Assembly (NCBI RefSeq): GCF_000242915.1
Contig: NZ_AFRZ01000001.1
Location: 868,001 to 932,000, forward strand
Direction: 5' to 3'
Length of the DNA stretch: 64,000 nucleotides
Origin: Sulfurimonas gotlandica GD1
GTDB taxonomy: Bacteria > Campylobacterota > Campylobacteria > Campylobacterales > Sulfurimonadaceae
Both the position numbers and the translations under genes were made by a program. Position 1 is the first letter of the stretch. Each line of letters opens with the position of its first letter. The notes below the pieces were generated by a model, which ran no database searches, was not told where the DNA came from, and saw nothing but the letters and a program-made list of their open reading frames with translations. This document shows positions 34,736 through 43,536 of the stretch, one piece after another.

Positions 34736-35733
34736 ACTATCTCTCTTTTTAGAGATGCTTTTAAAGATGTCAGGATTTCATAACTTATAGTCCCTGCAGA
34801 TTTTGCTGCATCTATAGCGTTGTTAAAAATTAAAAGATTCTCTTCGTTTGTAATGAAAGAGCTGTTATCCATAGAGATTCTGCCAACCTGCTCCACTCCA
34901 TTTGAAGTTACAAATTCATTAGAAGAGTTTCTTAAAAAACCATCTCCATAACCAAAGTCATAGTTAGATACTACACAGTTGTCTTTTGCGACAAATGTAC
35001 CGCCGTAACCAACTCTCTGACCCCTCTTGACTTCTCTTGATGATATCTTATCAGCATACAGTGAGAGAACAGGAGCGAATCCTTCATAGCCTTCTAAACA
35101 TCCATAAGAAGCGATACCTACCCTAGCCATATCTTCATCAAAAGAATCCGTTCTAAATAGTGAAGCCGAATTTGCAGAGTGAAATCTAAGAGAGCCAAAT
35201 CCAAACTCCTCTGCCAAATACGCAGCTTCTTGTTTTACTTTTTTAAAGTTGTCATTTTGCCAAAACCATTCACTTGTAAGCTCATCAGAAGATCTGTGAT
35301 GGGTAAAAACTGCTTCTAAAATAAGTCCAGCTTCTTTAATTTGCATAAATGCATCATGAAGCTCACTCATAGAGATGCCATTGCGATGCATTCCAGTGTC
35401 TACTTTAAGTTCTACAAGTGTCTCTTTGGGAAATTTACTAATACTCTTAATATCGTTGATTGTATATCTCATTTTAGAGCTTGGCTCTTTAGGTATATCA
35501 CCCAAAACCAATATATACTCAAAAAATTCTTCTATACTTTTAGCTTCATCATTACTTCGAACAACAGCTTTTTTTACTCCATACTCTTTTGCTAGAGATG
35601 CCATTTCCGATATTCCATGACCATAAGCATTATCTTTTAAAACTATTGCTATTTTATCTTTGCTTTTAGTATGTTTTGAAATCAAATCGAGGTTGTTGAA
35701 AAAATTATTTTTATTTAGAATTATATTAGCCAT
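34732..35733 (-). CDS. alr: Alanine racemase
   Basis: A 333-residue fold III PLP enzyme giving D-alanine for peptidoglycan. The PLP lysine is K33 in VLKDNAYGHG, the catalytic tyrosine is in QRVGYGGTF, and ARVGIASYGC and GRISMDNSSF are family signatures. It is somewhat shorter than the usual 360 residues, as in other Campylobacterota. A TATAAT box seven bases before the ATG suggests a leaderless message. Confidence 0.93.
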   Translation of the reverse strand: MANIILNKNNFFNNLDLISKHTKSKDKIAIVLKDNAYGHGISEMASLAKEYGVKKAVVRSNDEAKSIEEFFEYILVLGDIPKEPSSKMRYTINDIKSISKFPKETLVELKVDTGMHRNGISMSELHDAFMQIKEAGLILEAVFTHHRSSDELTSEWFWQNDNFKKVKQEAAYLAEEFGFGSLRFHSANSASLFRTDSFDEDMARVGIASYGCLEGYEGFAPVLSLYADKISSREVKRGQRVGYGGTFVAKDNCVVSNYDFGYGDGFLRNSSNEFVTSNGVEQVGRISMDNSSFITNEENLLIFNNAIDAAKSAGTISYEILTSLKASLKREIV

Positions 35734-35740
35734 AAATGCA

Positions 35741-35746
35741 ATTATA
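35741..35746 (-). promoter_or_regulatory. -10 box immediately before alr
   Basis: TATAAT on the minus strand, preceded by GG and followed by TGCATTT and the ATG at 35733. This matches base for base the DMT permease layout (7350-7355) except one position. Confidence 0.5.
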
Positions 35747-35751
35747 CCTTA

Positions 35752-36816
35752 CTAAAGTGTAACTTTTTGAGCAACTACAATATAAAATTTTGAAGCCTCT
35801 TGTTTGCCACTCAACATTTTTACATTCACCTTTATTTTAAGGTTCTCACCACGAATAATATGATTGATTTTATAACTCATTTCTTTTATAAGTTTTATGT
35901 GCTCCTGCATCTTATCAAATCCTATCTTCTCTTTAAATACCGGTATTTGATCAAACTTTATTTTGCTATTCTCATCTTTTATGCGGAACATCTTTACAAA
36001 GCTAGAGTTCATTTTAATAAACTCACCATTTGAGTTCATATATCCTATAGCAAACGGAAAATAATCAAAGCCTACTTTAATGCTTTGTATTTGTTTCTTT
36101 AAACTTGTGTTTTGCTCCACAAATTTACTAATATCACTCCCAACAGCGATAATAAAGTTTTGATTTTGTTTTACAACCTTAGATACTTGCCAATTTATCT
36201 TAAAAACCTCATCATTTAAACCTTTCATAGGTGTAACAAACTGTTGATGTGCAGATTCCTCCGACATCAACTCTTCTAAATAAGCATTTAATATTTTCAT
36301 ATCACTTGGAATAAAAGTCTCAAAGAAAGGTTTTGCATAAGCATCTTCTTTGCTCATGCCTACAAAATTTAAAAAACAATCATTCATATCTATAAGTTTG
36401 CCTTCTGCATCCAATACAACGACGATGGCATTACAAGCTCCGCTAAGATCATGGAAAGTGATATTATCAAATAGTTTTTCTATGCTGATTTCTATAAAAG
36501 TTATAAATATATTATTGGAGTTTCTACTAAAATTGATGTTATATAGTTTGTTAAAAATCTCTACATCATAAAGAGTAAAATTATTAGATTTAGATTGACT
36601 ATTGTACGAGTTCATCACTTCAAGAAAATCTTCTGTGAATTTTAATTCTTCAGACTCTTGTGATTCTTCAGAGTTTTCTTCTTTTTCACTTTTCAAGAGT
36701 TTTTGCATCTCTTCATTGGCGTAAAGTAGCGTATACTCAGCTTCTTTTGACTCTAGCAGAATTACAGGAGACGAAAGTGTGTTAATTACATCAAATAATA
36801 AATCCCTGTATTCCAT
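35752..36816 (-). CDS. Multi-PAS sensory protein without an output domain
   Basis: A 354-residue soluble protein with three PAS-like domains: about 10-110 (PVILLESKEAEYTLLYANEEMQ), 130-240 (AIVVVLDAEGKLIDMNDCFLNFVGMSKEDA) and 250-350 (PFAIGYMNSNGEFIKMNSSFVKMF). No kinase, GGDEF, EAL or HAMP domain follows, so it must act through a partner. It reads leftward into alr, 19 bases away. Confidence 0.75.
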   Translation of the reverse strand: MEYRDLLFDVINTLSSPVILLESKEAEYTLLYANEEMQKLLKSEKEENSEESQESEELKFTEDFLEVMNSYNSQSKSNNFTLYDVEIFNKLYNINFSRNSNNIFITFIEISIEKLFDNITFHDLSGACNAIVVVLDAEGKLIDMNDCFLNFVGMSKEDAYAKPFFETFIPSDMKILNAYLEELMSEESAHQQFVTPMKGLNDEVFKINWQVSKVVKQNQNFIIAVGSDISKFVEQNTSLKKQIQSIKVGFDYFPFAIGYMNSNGEFIKMNSSFVKMFRIKDENSKIKFDQIPVFKEKIGFDKMQEHIKLIKEMSYKINHIIRGENLKIKVNVKMLSGKQEASKFYIVVAQKVTL

Positions 36817-36882
36817 GTTAGCAACTCCATAAAAAGATAAAATAAACAGATAAATTTATACGATTATAACAAAGTTTATAGA

Positions 36883-36888
36883 TATAAT
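36883..36888 (+). promoter_or_regulatory. -10 box immediately before the agmatine deiminase gene
   Basis: TATAAT ends six bases before the ATG at 36895, and no ribosome-binding site lies between. Third case in this window of a -10 box at leaderless distance. Confidence 0.5.
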
Positions 36889-36894
36889 ACGCCT

Positions 36895-37893
36895 ATGAAA
36901 AAAAGATTTATAGCAGAATTTGAAAAACAAAGTTTTACACAAATAATATTTCCGCACGCAAATACTGACTGGGCGCCATATCTGGATGAAGCTCAAAAGA
37001 ATTTTGTCAATATAGTTAACGAGATTGTAAAATATCAAAAATGTTTGGTCGTTAGCTACGATATACAATCAGTTAAAAAACATTTTCAAGATAACGATAA
37101 TTTATACTTCGCAGAGTATATAAGTGATGACACATGGGCAAGAGACTGCTCAGCTTTGTCTATATCAGAATCTAATAAGACTAAACTTCTTGATTTTACG
37201 TTTAATGCTTGGGGAAATAAGTTTGAAGCCTCTAAAGATGACTTGATGAGTAGAAGTATCTCAAATCATTATTCATCTGAATTAGAGACAATTAACTTTT
37301 CTCTTGAGGGCGGAGCAGTTGAGAGTAACGGGAATGGCATCTTACTAACCACTTCTGCGTGTATGTTAAATGAAAATAGAAACCCTGAGCTAGAAGACGC
37401 ACAAATCACACAAAGACTAAAAGATTATTTTGGCTCATCTGAGATTTTATACCTAGATCACGGCTACTTATCAGGTGATGATACAGACTCTCATGTGGAT
37501 ACATTAGCCAGATTTGTTGATGAAAAAACAATTATGTACGTTAAATGTGAAGATACAAATGATGAGCATTATCAAGAGCTAAAACTTATGGAAGAAGAAC
37601 TTCAAGAGTTAGCATCTACTCATAATTTTAAACTTATCTCTCTACCTATGACAGATGCTGTATATTACGAAGATGAGAGATTGCCCGCAACTTATGCAAA
37701 CTTTCTTTTTGTAAATGGAGCTGTGTTAGTTCCGACTTATGGTGTAAGACAAGACGAAGTTGCTCTAGATATATTTAGAGCAACATTTGAAGATAGAGAT
37801 GTTATTGGAATTGATTGCTCAACTCTTATCAGACAACACGGCTCACTTCACTGTGTTACTATGAACTTCGCTAGTGACATTGCTCTCAACTAA
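36895..37893 (+). CDS. aguA: Agmatine deiminase
   Basis: A 332-residue enzyme of the guanidino-group-modifying family that hydrolyses agmatine to N-carbamoylputrescine in polyamine synthesis. Catalytic segments are DDTWARDC near residue 81, SLEGGAVES near 141, DDTDSHVDTLARF near 203 (histidine) and GSLHCVTM near 323 (nucleophilic cysteine). Length fits Campylobacterota homologues such as HP0049. It stands alone, with a hairpin right at its end. Confidence 0.9.
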   Translation: MKKRFIAEFEKQSFTQIIFPHANTDWAPYLDEAQKNFVNIVNEIVKYQKCLVVSYDIQSVKKHFQDNDNLYFAEYISDDTWARDCSALSISESNKTKLLDFTFNAWGNKFEASKDDLMSRSISNHYSSELETINFSLEGGAVESNGNGILLTTSACMLNENRNPELEDAQITQRLKDYFGSSEILYLDHGYLSGDDTDSHVDTLARFVDEKTIMYVKCEDTNDEHYQELKLMEEELQELASTHNFKLISLPMTDAVYYEDERLPATYANFLFVNGAVLVPTYGVRQDEVALDIFRATFEDRDVIGIDCSTLIRQHGSLHCVTMNFASDIALN

Positions 37894-38007
37894 AGAGGAC
37901 TTCTCCTCTTTGTCTAACACCGCCATCCCGCTCATTATTAAATAGGTTGCTAACCCAAAACCTAAAGATATTAAGACTACTCTTTTTATTTTTTCTATTT
38001 TACTCAT
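37843..38007 (-). CDS. Possible small single-helix membrane protein
   Basis: A 54-codon frame starting with ATG at 38007: MSKIEKIKRVVLISLGFG, then LATYLIMSGMAVLDKEEKSS. The basic start, one hydrophobic helix and polar tail look like a real small membrane protein, and it fills an otherwise empty 207-base gap. Against it: no ribosome-binding site and a 51-base overlap with the end of the agmatine deiminase gene. Confidence 0.35.
   Translation of the reverse strand: MSKIEKIKRVVLISLGFGLATYLIMSGMAVLDKEEKSSLVESNVTSEVHSNTVK
37892..37911 (+). terminator. Hairpin at the end of the agmatine deiminase gene
   Basis: Perfect 8-bp stem (AAAGAGGA-CTTC-TCCTCTTT) beginning at the stop codon. No T-run follows. 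Confidence 0.45.
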
Positions 38008-38100
38008 GGCAGAATTTTATCACTAATTTATAAACAATTTAACACTTGTGTAACACTATTATTATATTATAAAGTAATTTTAAAATTTAAGGGAAGTTAT

Positions 38101-40116
38101 ATGAAGAAAATTATTCCTCTATCTCTAATAGCTATCGCTTCACTATATGCAAGTGAAGTTCAATTAGCACCAATTAGCGTAGAATCAACTGTGATTACAG
38201 AAGTTAGCCAAAATGCTCAAGTCTCAGCAGATTTGGCACAAGCACTAAGCACTAGTGTACCAAGTATAGATATGAACCGTCGTAGCGGTATTGCTAATGA
38301 TGTTTATATTCGTGGTCAAAAAAGAGATAATATCTCTGTTGATGTTGATGGAACAAAAGTTCAGGGTGCATGTGTAAACAGAATGGATCCTCCTATCTCT
38401 CATATTATCACTAGTCAAATTGATGAAATCGAAGTAATCGAAGGTCCATATGATGTTGAAAACATGGGAACACTAAGCGGTGGTATAAGAATCAAGACCA
38501 AAAAACCTACAAAAGACCTTCATGGGTCAGTTGATTTTGGTTTTGGTAGTTTCAACTACACTAAAATCGGTGCTACAATTAGTGGTGGTAATGATACGGT
38601 TCGTGTTTTAGTAAGTGGTTCAAGTGAATCTAGTGATCAATATAAAGATGGTAATGGTGACACTATTGCTGAACAAATAGACAAATATGCAGTAGCTAAC
38701 CCTGCAGCAGCAGGAATGAAGTTTAAACCAGCACATAAAGAGATGCCGGCATATAAGAAAAAAAGTATTATGGCTAAGGCATTTGTAAATGTAACAGACA
38801 ATCAAGAGCTTCGTTTGAGCGTTACAAAAAACAAAAGTGATGATGTTCTTTACGGTAACTCGAAAATGGACGCCCTGTATGATGACTCAAATATCTATGC
38901 AGTAGAATATAACATCAAAAATGTTAGTGATATATACAAAAACATTAACTTAAAATACTATTACTCTGATGTTGACCATCCAATGGCTACAACATATAGA
39001 ATGTCATCAAATGTAGCAGCACAAGATAATACAAATCATCTTAAAACAACTATGCAGGGACTTAAACTAAAAAATGACTTTGATATCAATAGTTTTAAAC
39101 TTTTAGTTGGTTTTGATGGAAGTAAAAGAACTTGGGATGGTAACTATTACAACACAACAACTGGTGCAGCTTTAGCAGCAGGAAATTCTAAAAGTTTAGA
39201 TGATGCTCTGACAAAAAATGGAGCAATATTTGCAAAACTTGACAAAAAGTATGGTTCTTTTGGTTTTAGTCTTGGTGCTAGATATGACTCTACAAAAATC
39301 ACACATGCGACACTACAGTCAAATGACTATACATCTTTTGGTGCAAACCTAATGACTTCTTATAACTTAGATAAAGAAAATAAAGTATTTTTAGGTTTTG
39401 GTCAAGCTTCTCGTGTTCCGGATGCAAGAGAATTATACTTTAGAAGCTCAAACGGTGCATGGAGCGGTACAGCAAATTTAAATCAAACAACAAACAGAGA
39501 AATTGACTTAGGATACGAAACTGACAACAGTGCATTTAAGCTAAAAATCAAAGGTTTTTATTCTATGCTAAGTGATTATATCTACTACCAAAAACAAGCT
39601 AATGGAGTAGCAATTACTACTAACAACTTTAAAAACCTTGATGCAACTGTTTATGGTACAGAATTAACTACTTCATACTATGCTACTGACGATGTAACGG
39701 TTGATTTAGGTGCTTCATACAAAGTTGGTAAAAAAGACAAAGCTTTAACTGGTCAGACTGATACAGATTTAGCAGATATGGCACCATTAAGAGGTAATGT
39801 AGCTCTAAATTATGAGTATATGAAAGGTTCTATTGCAACTGCTGAAGTACAAGCTTCTGACAAATGGAGTAAAATAGATTCAGATAATGGCGAGCAAGAG
39901 TTAAAGGCTTGGACGATACTTAACCTAAAGGTTAAACATGCTGTTAATAAAAACTTTAACTTCACTCTAGGTGTTAATAACCTTCTTGATGAGACATATG
40001 CTATGAACAACACTTATGCTGATTTAATTCTAGTTACAGCCGGTGGTACTTCAGATATAATGCTTATGAATGAGCCTGGAAGATACGTTTACACAAACCT
40101 TAACTTCAAATTCTAA
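38101..40116 (+). CDS. TonB-dependent receptor, copper-receptor (OprC/NosA) type
   Basis: A 671-residue outer-membrane receptor with signal peptide (MKKIIPLSLIAIASLYA), a plug domain (about 35-135, with VYIRGQKRDNISVDVDG and EIEVIEGPYDVENMGTLSG) and a 22-strand-type barrel ending in YVYTNLNFKF. In the plug CVNRMDPP (C91, M95) gives a CxxxM pattern, and VDHPM (H293, M295) gives HxM. These are the methionine, cysteine and histidine copper ligands known in Pseudomonas OprC, and NRMDPP is also a family signature. I infer uptake of copper, needed for nitrous oxide reductase or oxidases. A clear terminator hairpin follows. Confidence 0.82.
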   Translation: MKKIIPLSLIAIASLYASEVQLAPISVESTVITEVSQNAQVSADLAQALSTSVPSIDMNRRSGIANDVYIRGQKRDNISVDVDGTKVQGACVNRMDPPISHIITSQIDEIEVIEGPYDVENMGTLSGGIRIKTKKPTKDLHGSVDFGFGSFNYTKIGATISGGNDTVRVLVSGSSESSDQYKDGNGDTIAEQIDKYAVANPAAAGMKFKPAHKEMPAYKKKSIMAKAFVNVTDNQELRLSVTKNKSDDVLYGNSKMDALYDDSNIYAVEYNIKNVSDIYKNINLKYYYSDVDHPMATTYRMSSNVAAQDNTNHLKTTMQGLKLKNDFDINSFKLLVGFDGSKRTWDGNYYNTTTGAALAAGNSKSLDDALTKNGAIFAKLDKKYGSFGFSLGARYDSTKITHATLQSNDYTSFGANLMTSYNLDKENKVFLGFGQASRVPDARELYFRSSNGAWSGTANLNQTTNREIDLGYETDNSAFKLKIKGFYSMLSDYIYYQKQANGVAITTNNFKNLDATVYGTELTTSYYATDDVTVDLGASYKVGKKDKALTGQTDTDLADMAPLRGNVALNYEYMKGSIATAEVQASDKWSKIDSDNGEQELKAWTILNLKVKHAVNKNFNFTLGVNNLLDETYAMNNTYADLILVTAGGTSDIMLMNEPGRYVYTNLNFKF

Positions 40117-40127
40117 TCTCTATATAT

Positions 40128-40158
40128 AACAAGTCTCTACATCTTGTAGATTCTTGTT
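40128..40158 (+). terminator. Terminator hairpin after the TonB receptor
   Basis: Outer arms AACAAG/CTTGTT and inner arms TCTACA/TGTAGA around a TCT loop. It begins 11 bases after the receptor stop. Confidence 0.6.
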
Positions 40159-40212
40159 AATAATTCCCTCTCATAAAGTAAGAATAAAAGACAATTCATA
40201 TAAAATGACTTA

Positions 40213-40959
40213 ATGAAAGCAATAACAAATATTTACAACAGCTTTATTCATACAAACATATTGGCTACAATTTTCATCTTTACATTTTTTAGTATCATAG
40301 CCTCTTTTATATTTGTTATGTTTGTCATGATATTAATTGACCTTACTGTAGGTTCAGAGTCTATTAGTTACTACAATACTGGTATTATACTCTCTTTGAT
40401 TATTCCGACCATTGCTACACCTATACTCTCATATAAAATCATTTCTCTGACAAATAAACTAAAACAAGCGGACAAAAAACTCTCCTATCATATTCAATAT
40501 GACAAGCTGACTAAAATATACAATCAACGTCATACACTAGAGTTGGCAAACTATGAATTTGCTATCTCCAAAAGAACTAAATCACCAATATCTGCTCTAT
40601 TTGTAGAATATGATTATTTCAAAGAAGTAAATAAAAATTATGGACAGGAGATAGGAGACATAGTCCTTATAGAACTAACAAGATCAATAAATAATACAAT
40701 CAGAACTACAGATATATTTGGAAGATACAAGGGAGCTAAGTTTCTTTTGATTTGCCCTATGCTTGATTTAAAGACAGCACAAAATTTAGCTAAAAAAATA
40801 AAATCAGAATCTGAACAAATTCTACATATAAATGATGATGATATTAAAATGTCAGTGAGTATTGGATGCGCCCAAATACAGGATTTTGGAGAAAGCACTT
40901 TACAAACACTTTTAGACAAAGCAGATGCTGATCTTTTAAAAGAAAAAACAGCTCTGTAA
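40213..40959 (+). CDS. Membrane GGDEF-fold protein with degenerate active site
   Basis: A 248-residue protein with two N-terminal membrane helices (about 18-45 and 58-78) and a C-terminal GGDEF domain starting at DKLTKIYNQRHTLEL. The catalytic signature, normally GGDEF, reads KGAKF (FGRYKGAKFLLICP), and the loss of both acidic residues should abolish diguanylate cyclase activity. The SVSIGCAQIQD segment of the fold is present. It may be a c-di-GMP-independent signalling or scaffold protein. Confidence 0.85.
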   Translation: MKAITNIYNSFIHTNILATIFIFTFFSIIASFIFVMFVMILIDLTVGSESISYYNTGIILSLIIPTIATPILSYKIISLTNKLKQADKKLSYHIQYDKLTKIYNQRHTLELANYEFAISKRTKSPISALFVEYDYFKEVNKNYGQEIGDIVLIELTRSINNTIRTTDIFGRYKGAKFLLICPMLDLKTAQNLAKKIKSESEQILHINDDDIKMSVSIGCAQIQDFGESTLQTLLDKADADLLKEKTAL

Positions 40960-41026
40960 AGAGAGTAGATAGATAAACAAAAATTTATAAAGCACCCTTT
41001 TATAACAAACAAGATAAAATCTCTTC

Positions 41027-42088
41027 ATGATAAAAAGAGTACAAACTAAACAGATTTTTGTAGGTAATGTAGCAGTTGGAGGAGATGCTCCAATCTCTAC
41101 ACAATCTATGACATTCTCAAAAACTTCAGATGTAGCGACTACGGTTGAACAGATAAAAAGACTTCACTTCGCAGGTTGCGATATTGTTCGTTGTGCTGTT
41201 CCGGATATGGAAGATGCATTAGCACTTAAATCTATTAAAGAACAGATTGATTTACCTCTAGTTGCAGACATCCACTTCAACCATAAACTGGCACTAATTG
41301 CTGCTGAAGTAGTTGATTGTATACGAATCAACCCTGGAAATATTGGGTCTAAAGAGAAAGTTGCCCAAGTTGTAAAAGCTTGTCAAGCTCGTAATATTCC
41401 TATTCGTATCGGTGTAAATGCAGGCTCACTTGAAAAAGAATTTCTAAATAAATACGGACAAACTGCCAAAGGTATGGTTGCATCTGCTGAATACAACATC
41501 AAATTTCTCGAAGACCTGGGTTTTAGCGATATAAAAGTATCTCTAAAGGCAAGCGACGTTCAAAGAACTGTAGATGCATACAGAATGTTGCGTCCAAAAA
41601 ACTCTTACCCATTTCATTTGGGCGTGACAGAAGCCGGAACTCTTTTTCACGCCACTGTAAAGAGTTCTATCGGACTTGGAGCACTTTTACTTGATGGTAT
41701 TGGCGATACAATGCGTGTATCTATTACAGGCGAACTAGAAGAAGAGATAAATGTTGCCCGTGCAATTCTTAAAGACAGTGGTGCGATGCCAGATGGGCTT
41801 AACATCATCTCTTGCCCTACATGTGGGCGCATCGAAGCAGATCTGGTTTCGGCAGTTGCTGAAATAGAAAAAAGAACAGCTCACATAAAAACACCCCTAA
41901 ATGTTTCTGTTATGGGATGTGTTGTAAATGCTATAGGCGAGGCAGCTCATGCTGATGTTGCTATTGCTTATGGAAAAGGTAAAGGTCTTGTGATGGTAAA
42001 AGGTGAAGTAGTCGCTAACCTAAATGAAGATGAACTTGTTGATAGATTTGTTTATGAGGTAGAAAAGATGTCAGAGGAATCAAATTAA
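41027..42088 (+). CDS. ispG: (E)-4-hydroxy-3-methylbut-2-enyl-diphosphate synthase
   Basis: A 353-residue iron-sulfur enzyme of the MEP isoprenoid pathway, converting MEcPP to [20 protein letters not shown] near residue 20 and the C-terminal cluster motif (SCPTCGR near 263, and [12 protein letters not shown] near 295) are diagnostic. Its stop overlaps the dnaB start by one base. Confidence 0.95.
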   Translation: MIKRVQTKQIFVGNVAVGGDAPISTQSMTFSKTSDVATTVEQIKRLHFAGCDIVRCAVPDMEDALALKSIKEQIDLPLVADIHFNHKLALIAAEVVDCIRINPGNIGSKEKVAQVVKACQARNIPIRIGVNAGSLEKEFLNKYGQTAKGMVASAEYNIKFLEDLGFSDIKVSLKASDVQRTVDAYRMLRPKNSYPFHLGVTEAGTLFHATVKSSIGLGALLLDGIGDTMRVSITGELEEEINVARAILKDSGAMPDGLNIISCPTCGRIEADLVSAVAEIEKRTAHIKTPLNVSVMGCVVNAIGEAAHADVAIAYGKGKGLVMVKGEVVANLNEDELVDRFVYEVEKMSEESN

Positions 42089-43536
42089 TGCAGGACAATC
42101 TATACAACTTATCTTTTGAGCGCTCAATATTAAGCTCAATTGTTTTTGAACCTCAACAATTTGATGAACTAAGTGTTGCCATAAAAAAAGATGATTTTTA
42201 CCTTCCGGCTCACCAAGATATATTTGGAGCTATGATCACTCTTCTTCAAAAAGATCAGCCAATTGATGAAGAGTTTATAAAAAAAGAGCTTATTAAAATT
42301 AAAAAATTTGATGAACAGGTTATGATTGAGATTTTATCTGCCAATCCTATCTCAAATACTAAAGCTTATGTTGATGAGATAAAAGATAAATCTCTAAAAC
42401 GAAAACTCCTAACACTCACAACAGAGATAAAAAGAGTTACAGTTGAAGAAGAACTTCCGTCTGCTGAAGTTGTAGACATAGTAGAGAAAAAACTCTATGA
42501 AATAACTCAAGACAACCAGACAAGTGACTTTAAAGACTCTCCAAAAATGACATTTGACACTATGGAGTACATCAGAGAGATGAAAGCCCGTGGAAACAGT
42601 GTACTTGTTGGAGTAGATACAGGTTTTCATGAACTAAATAAGATGACTACAGGTTTTGGTAAAGGGGATCTTGTTATTATTGCAGCACGTCCTGCAATGG
42701 GTAAAACTTCTTTTATTTTGAACACTGTAAACTCTCTTATCATGCAAGGAAAAGGTGTTGCTTTTTTCTCTTTAGAAATGCCAGCTGAGCAGTTGATGCT
42801 AAGACTACTTTCTATTCAGACTTCCATTCCGCTTCAAAAACTTCGTGTTGGAGATATGAGTGATGACCAGTGGAGTTCGCTAAATGGTGCTATTGATAAG
42901 ATGAATAGCGCTAAACTTTTTGTGGATGACCAAGGTAGTCTCAACATTAATCAACTTAGATCTAAACTTAGAAAACTAAAAAATCAGCATCCGGAGATTG
43001 AGATAGCGGTAATTGATTACCTGCAGATTATGCAGGGCATCGGTAACCAAGACAGACACATTCAAGTATCTGAAATCTCTAGGGGTCTAAAAATGCTTGC
43101 ACGTGAGCTTGAGATGCCTGTAGTGGCGCTTTCACAGCTAAACCGTGGTCTAGAAGCTAGAAATGACAAACGCCCTATGCTGAGTGATATTCGTGAGTCT
43201 GGTTCAATTGAGCAAGACGCGGATATTATTCTTTTTGTTTATCGTGATGATGTCTACCTTTACAAAGAGGAAAAAGAGCGAGAAAAAGCAGCTAAAAATG
43301 ACGGAAAAGAGTTTATCTCTGAGTATGTTGAAAAAGAAGAAGAAGAAGCTGAGATTATCATTGGAAAACAGAGAAATGGTCCAACCGGTCATGTTAAGCT
43401 TGTTTTCCAGAAAAAGCTTACTCGCTTCGTAGATGCTCAACCAAAGGCCATAGAAACTACTTATGAGCATATAGACACTAGGTCTGCCAACATAGATGTT
43501 GGAAGTAATGACTCAATCTCCATGACAATGATCTAA
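42088..43536 (+). CDS. dnaB: Replicative DNA helicase DnaB
   Basis: A 482-residue hexameric helicase of the replication fork. It has the N-terminal primase-interaction domain (FERSILSSIVFEPQ), Walker A ARPAMGKTS near residue 201, LSQLNRGLEARNDKRPMLSDIRESGSIEQDADIILF (sensor region) and the C-terminal KQRNGPTG. A lysine/glutamate-rich insertion (about 395-425) is present. Overlaps ispG and comEC by one base each. Confidence 0.96.
   Translation: MQDNLYNLSFERSILSSIVFEPQQFDELSVAIKKDDFYLPAHQDIFGAMITLLQKDQPIDEEFIKKELIKIKKFDEQVMIEILSANPISNTKAYVDEIKDKSLKRKLLTLTTEIKRVTVEEELPSAEVVDIVEKKLYEITQDNQTSDFKDSPKMTFDTMEYIREMKARGNSVLVGVDTGFHELNKMTTGFGKGDLVIIAARPAMGKTSFILNTVNSLIMQGKGVAFFSLEMPAEQLMLRLLSIQTSIPLQKLRVGDMSDDQWSSLNGAIDKMNSAKLFVDDQGSLNINQLRSKLRKLKNQHPEIEIAVIDYLQIMQGIGNQDRHIQVSEISRGLKMLARELEMPVVALSQLNRGLEARNDKRPMLSDIRESGSIEQDADIILFVYRDDVYLYKEEKEREKAAKNDGKEFISEYVEKEEEEAEIIIGKQRNGPTGHVKLVFQKKLTRFVDAQPKAIETTYEHIDTRSANIDVGSNDSISMTMI

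Noticed and set aside
43184-43470. Overlapping frames on both strands within the C-terminal part of dnaB
   Set aside because: Low-complexity lysine/phenylalanine frames created by the GAA/AAA-rich insertion of DnaB.
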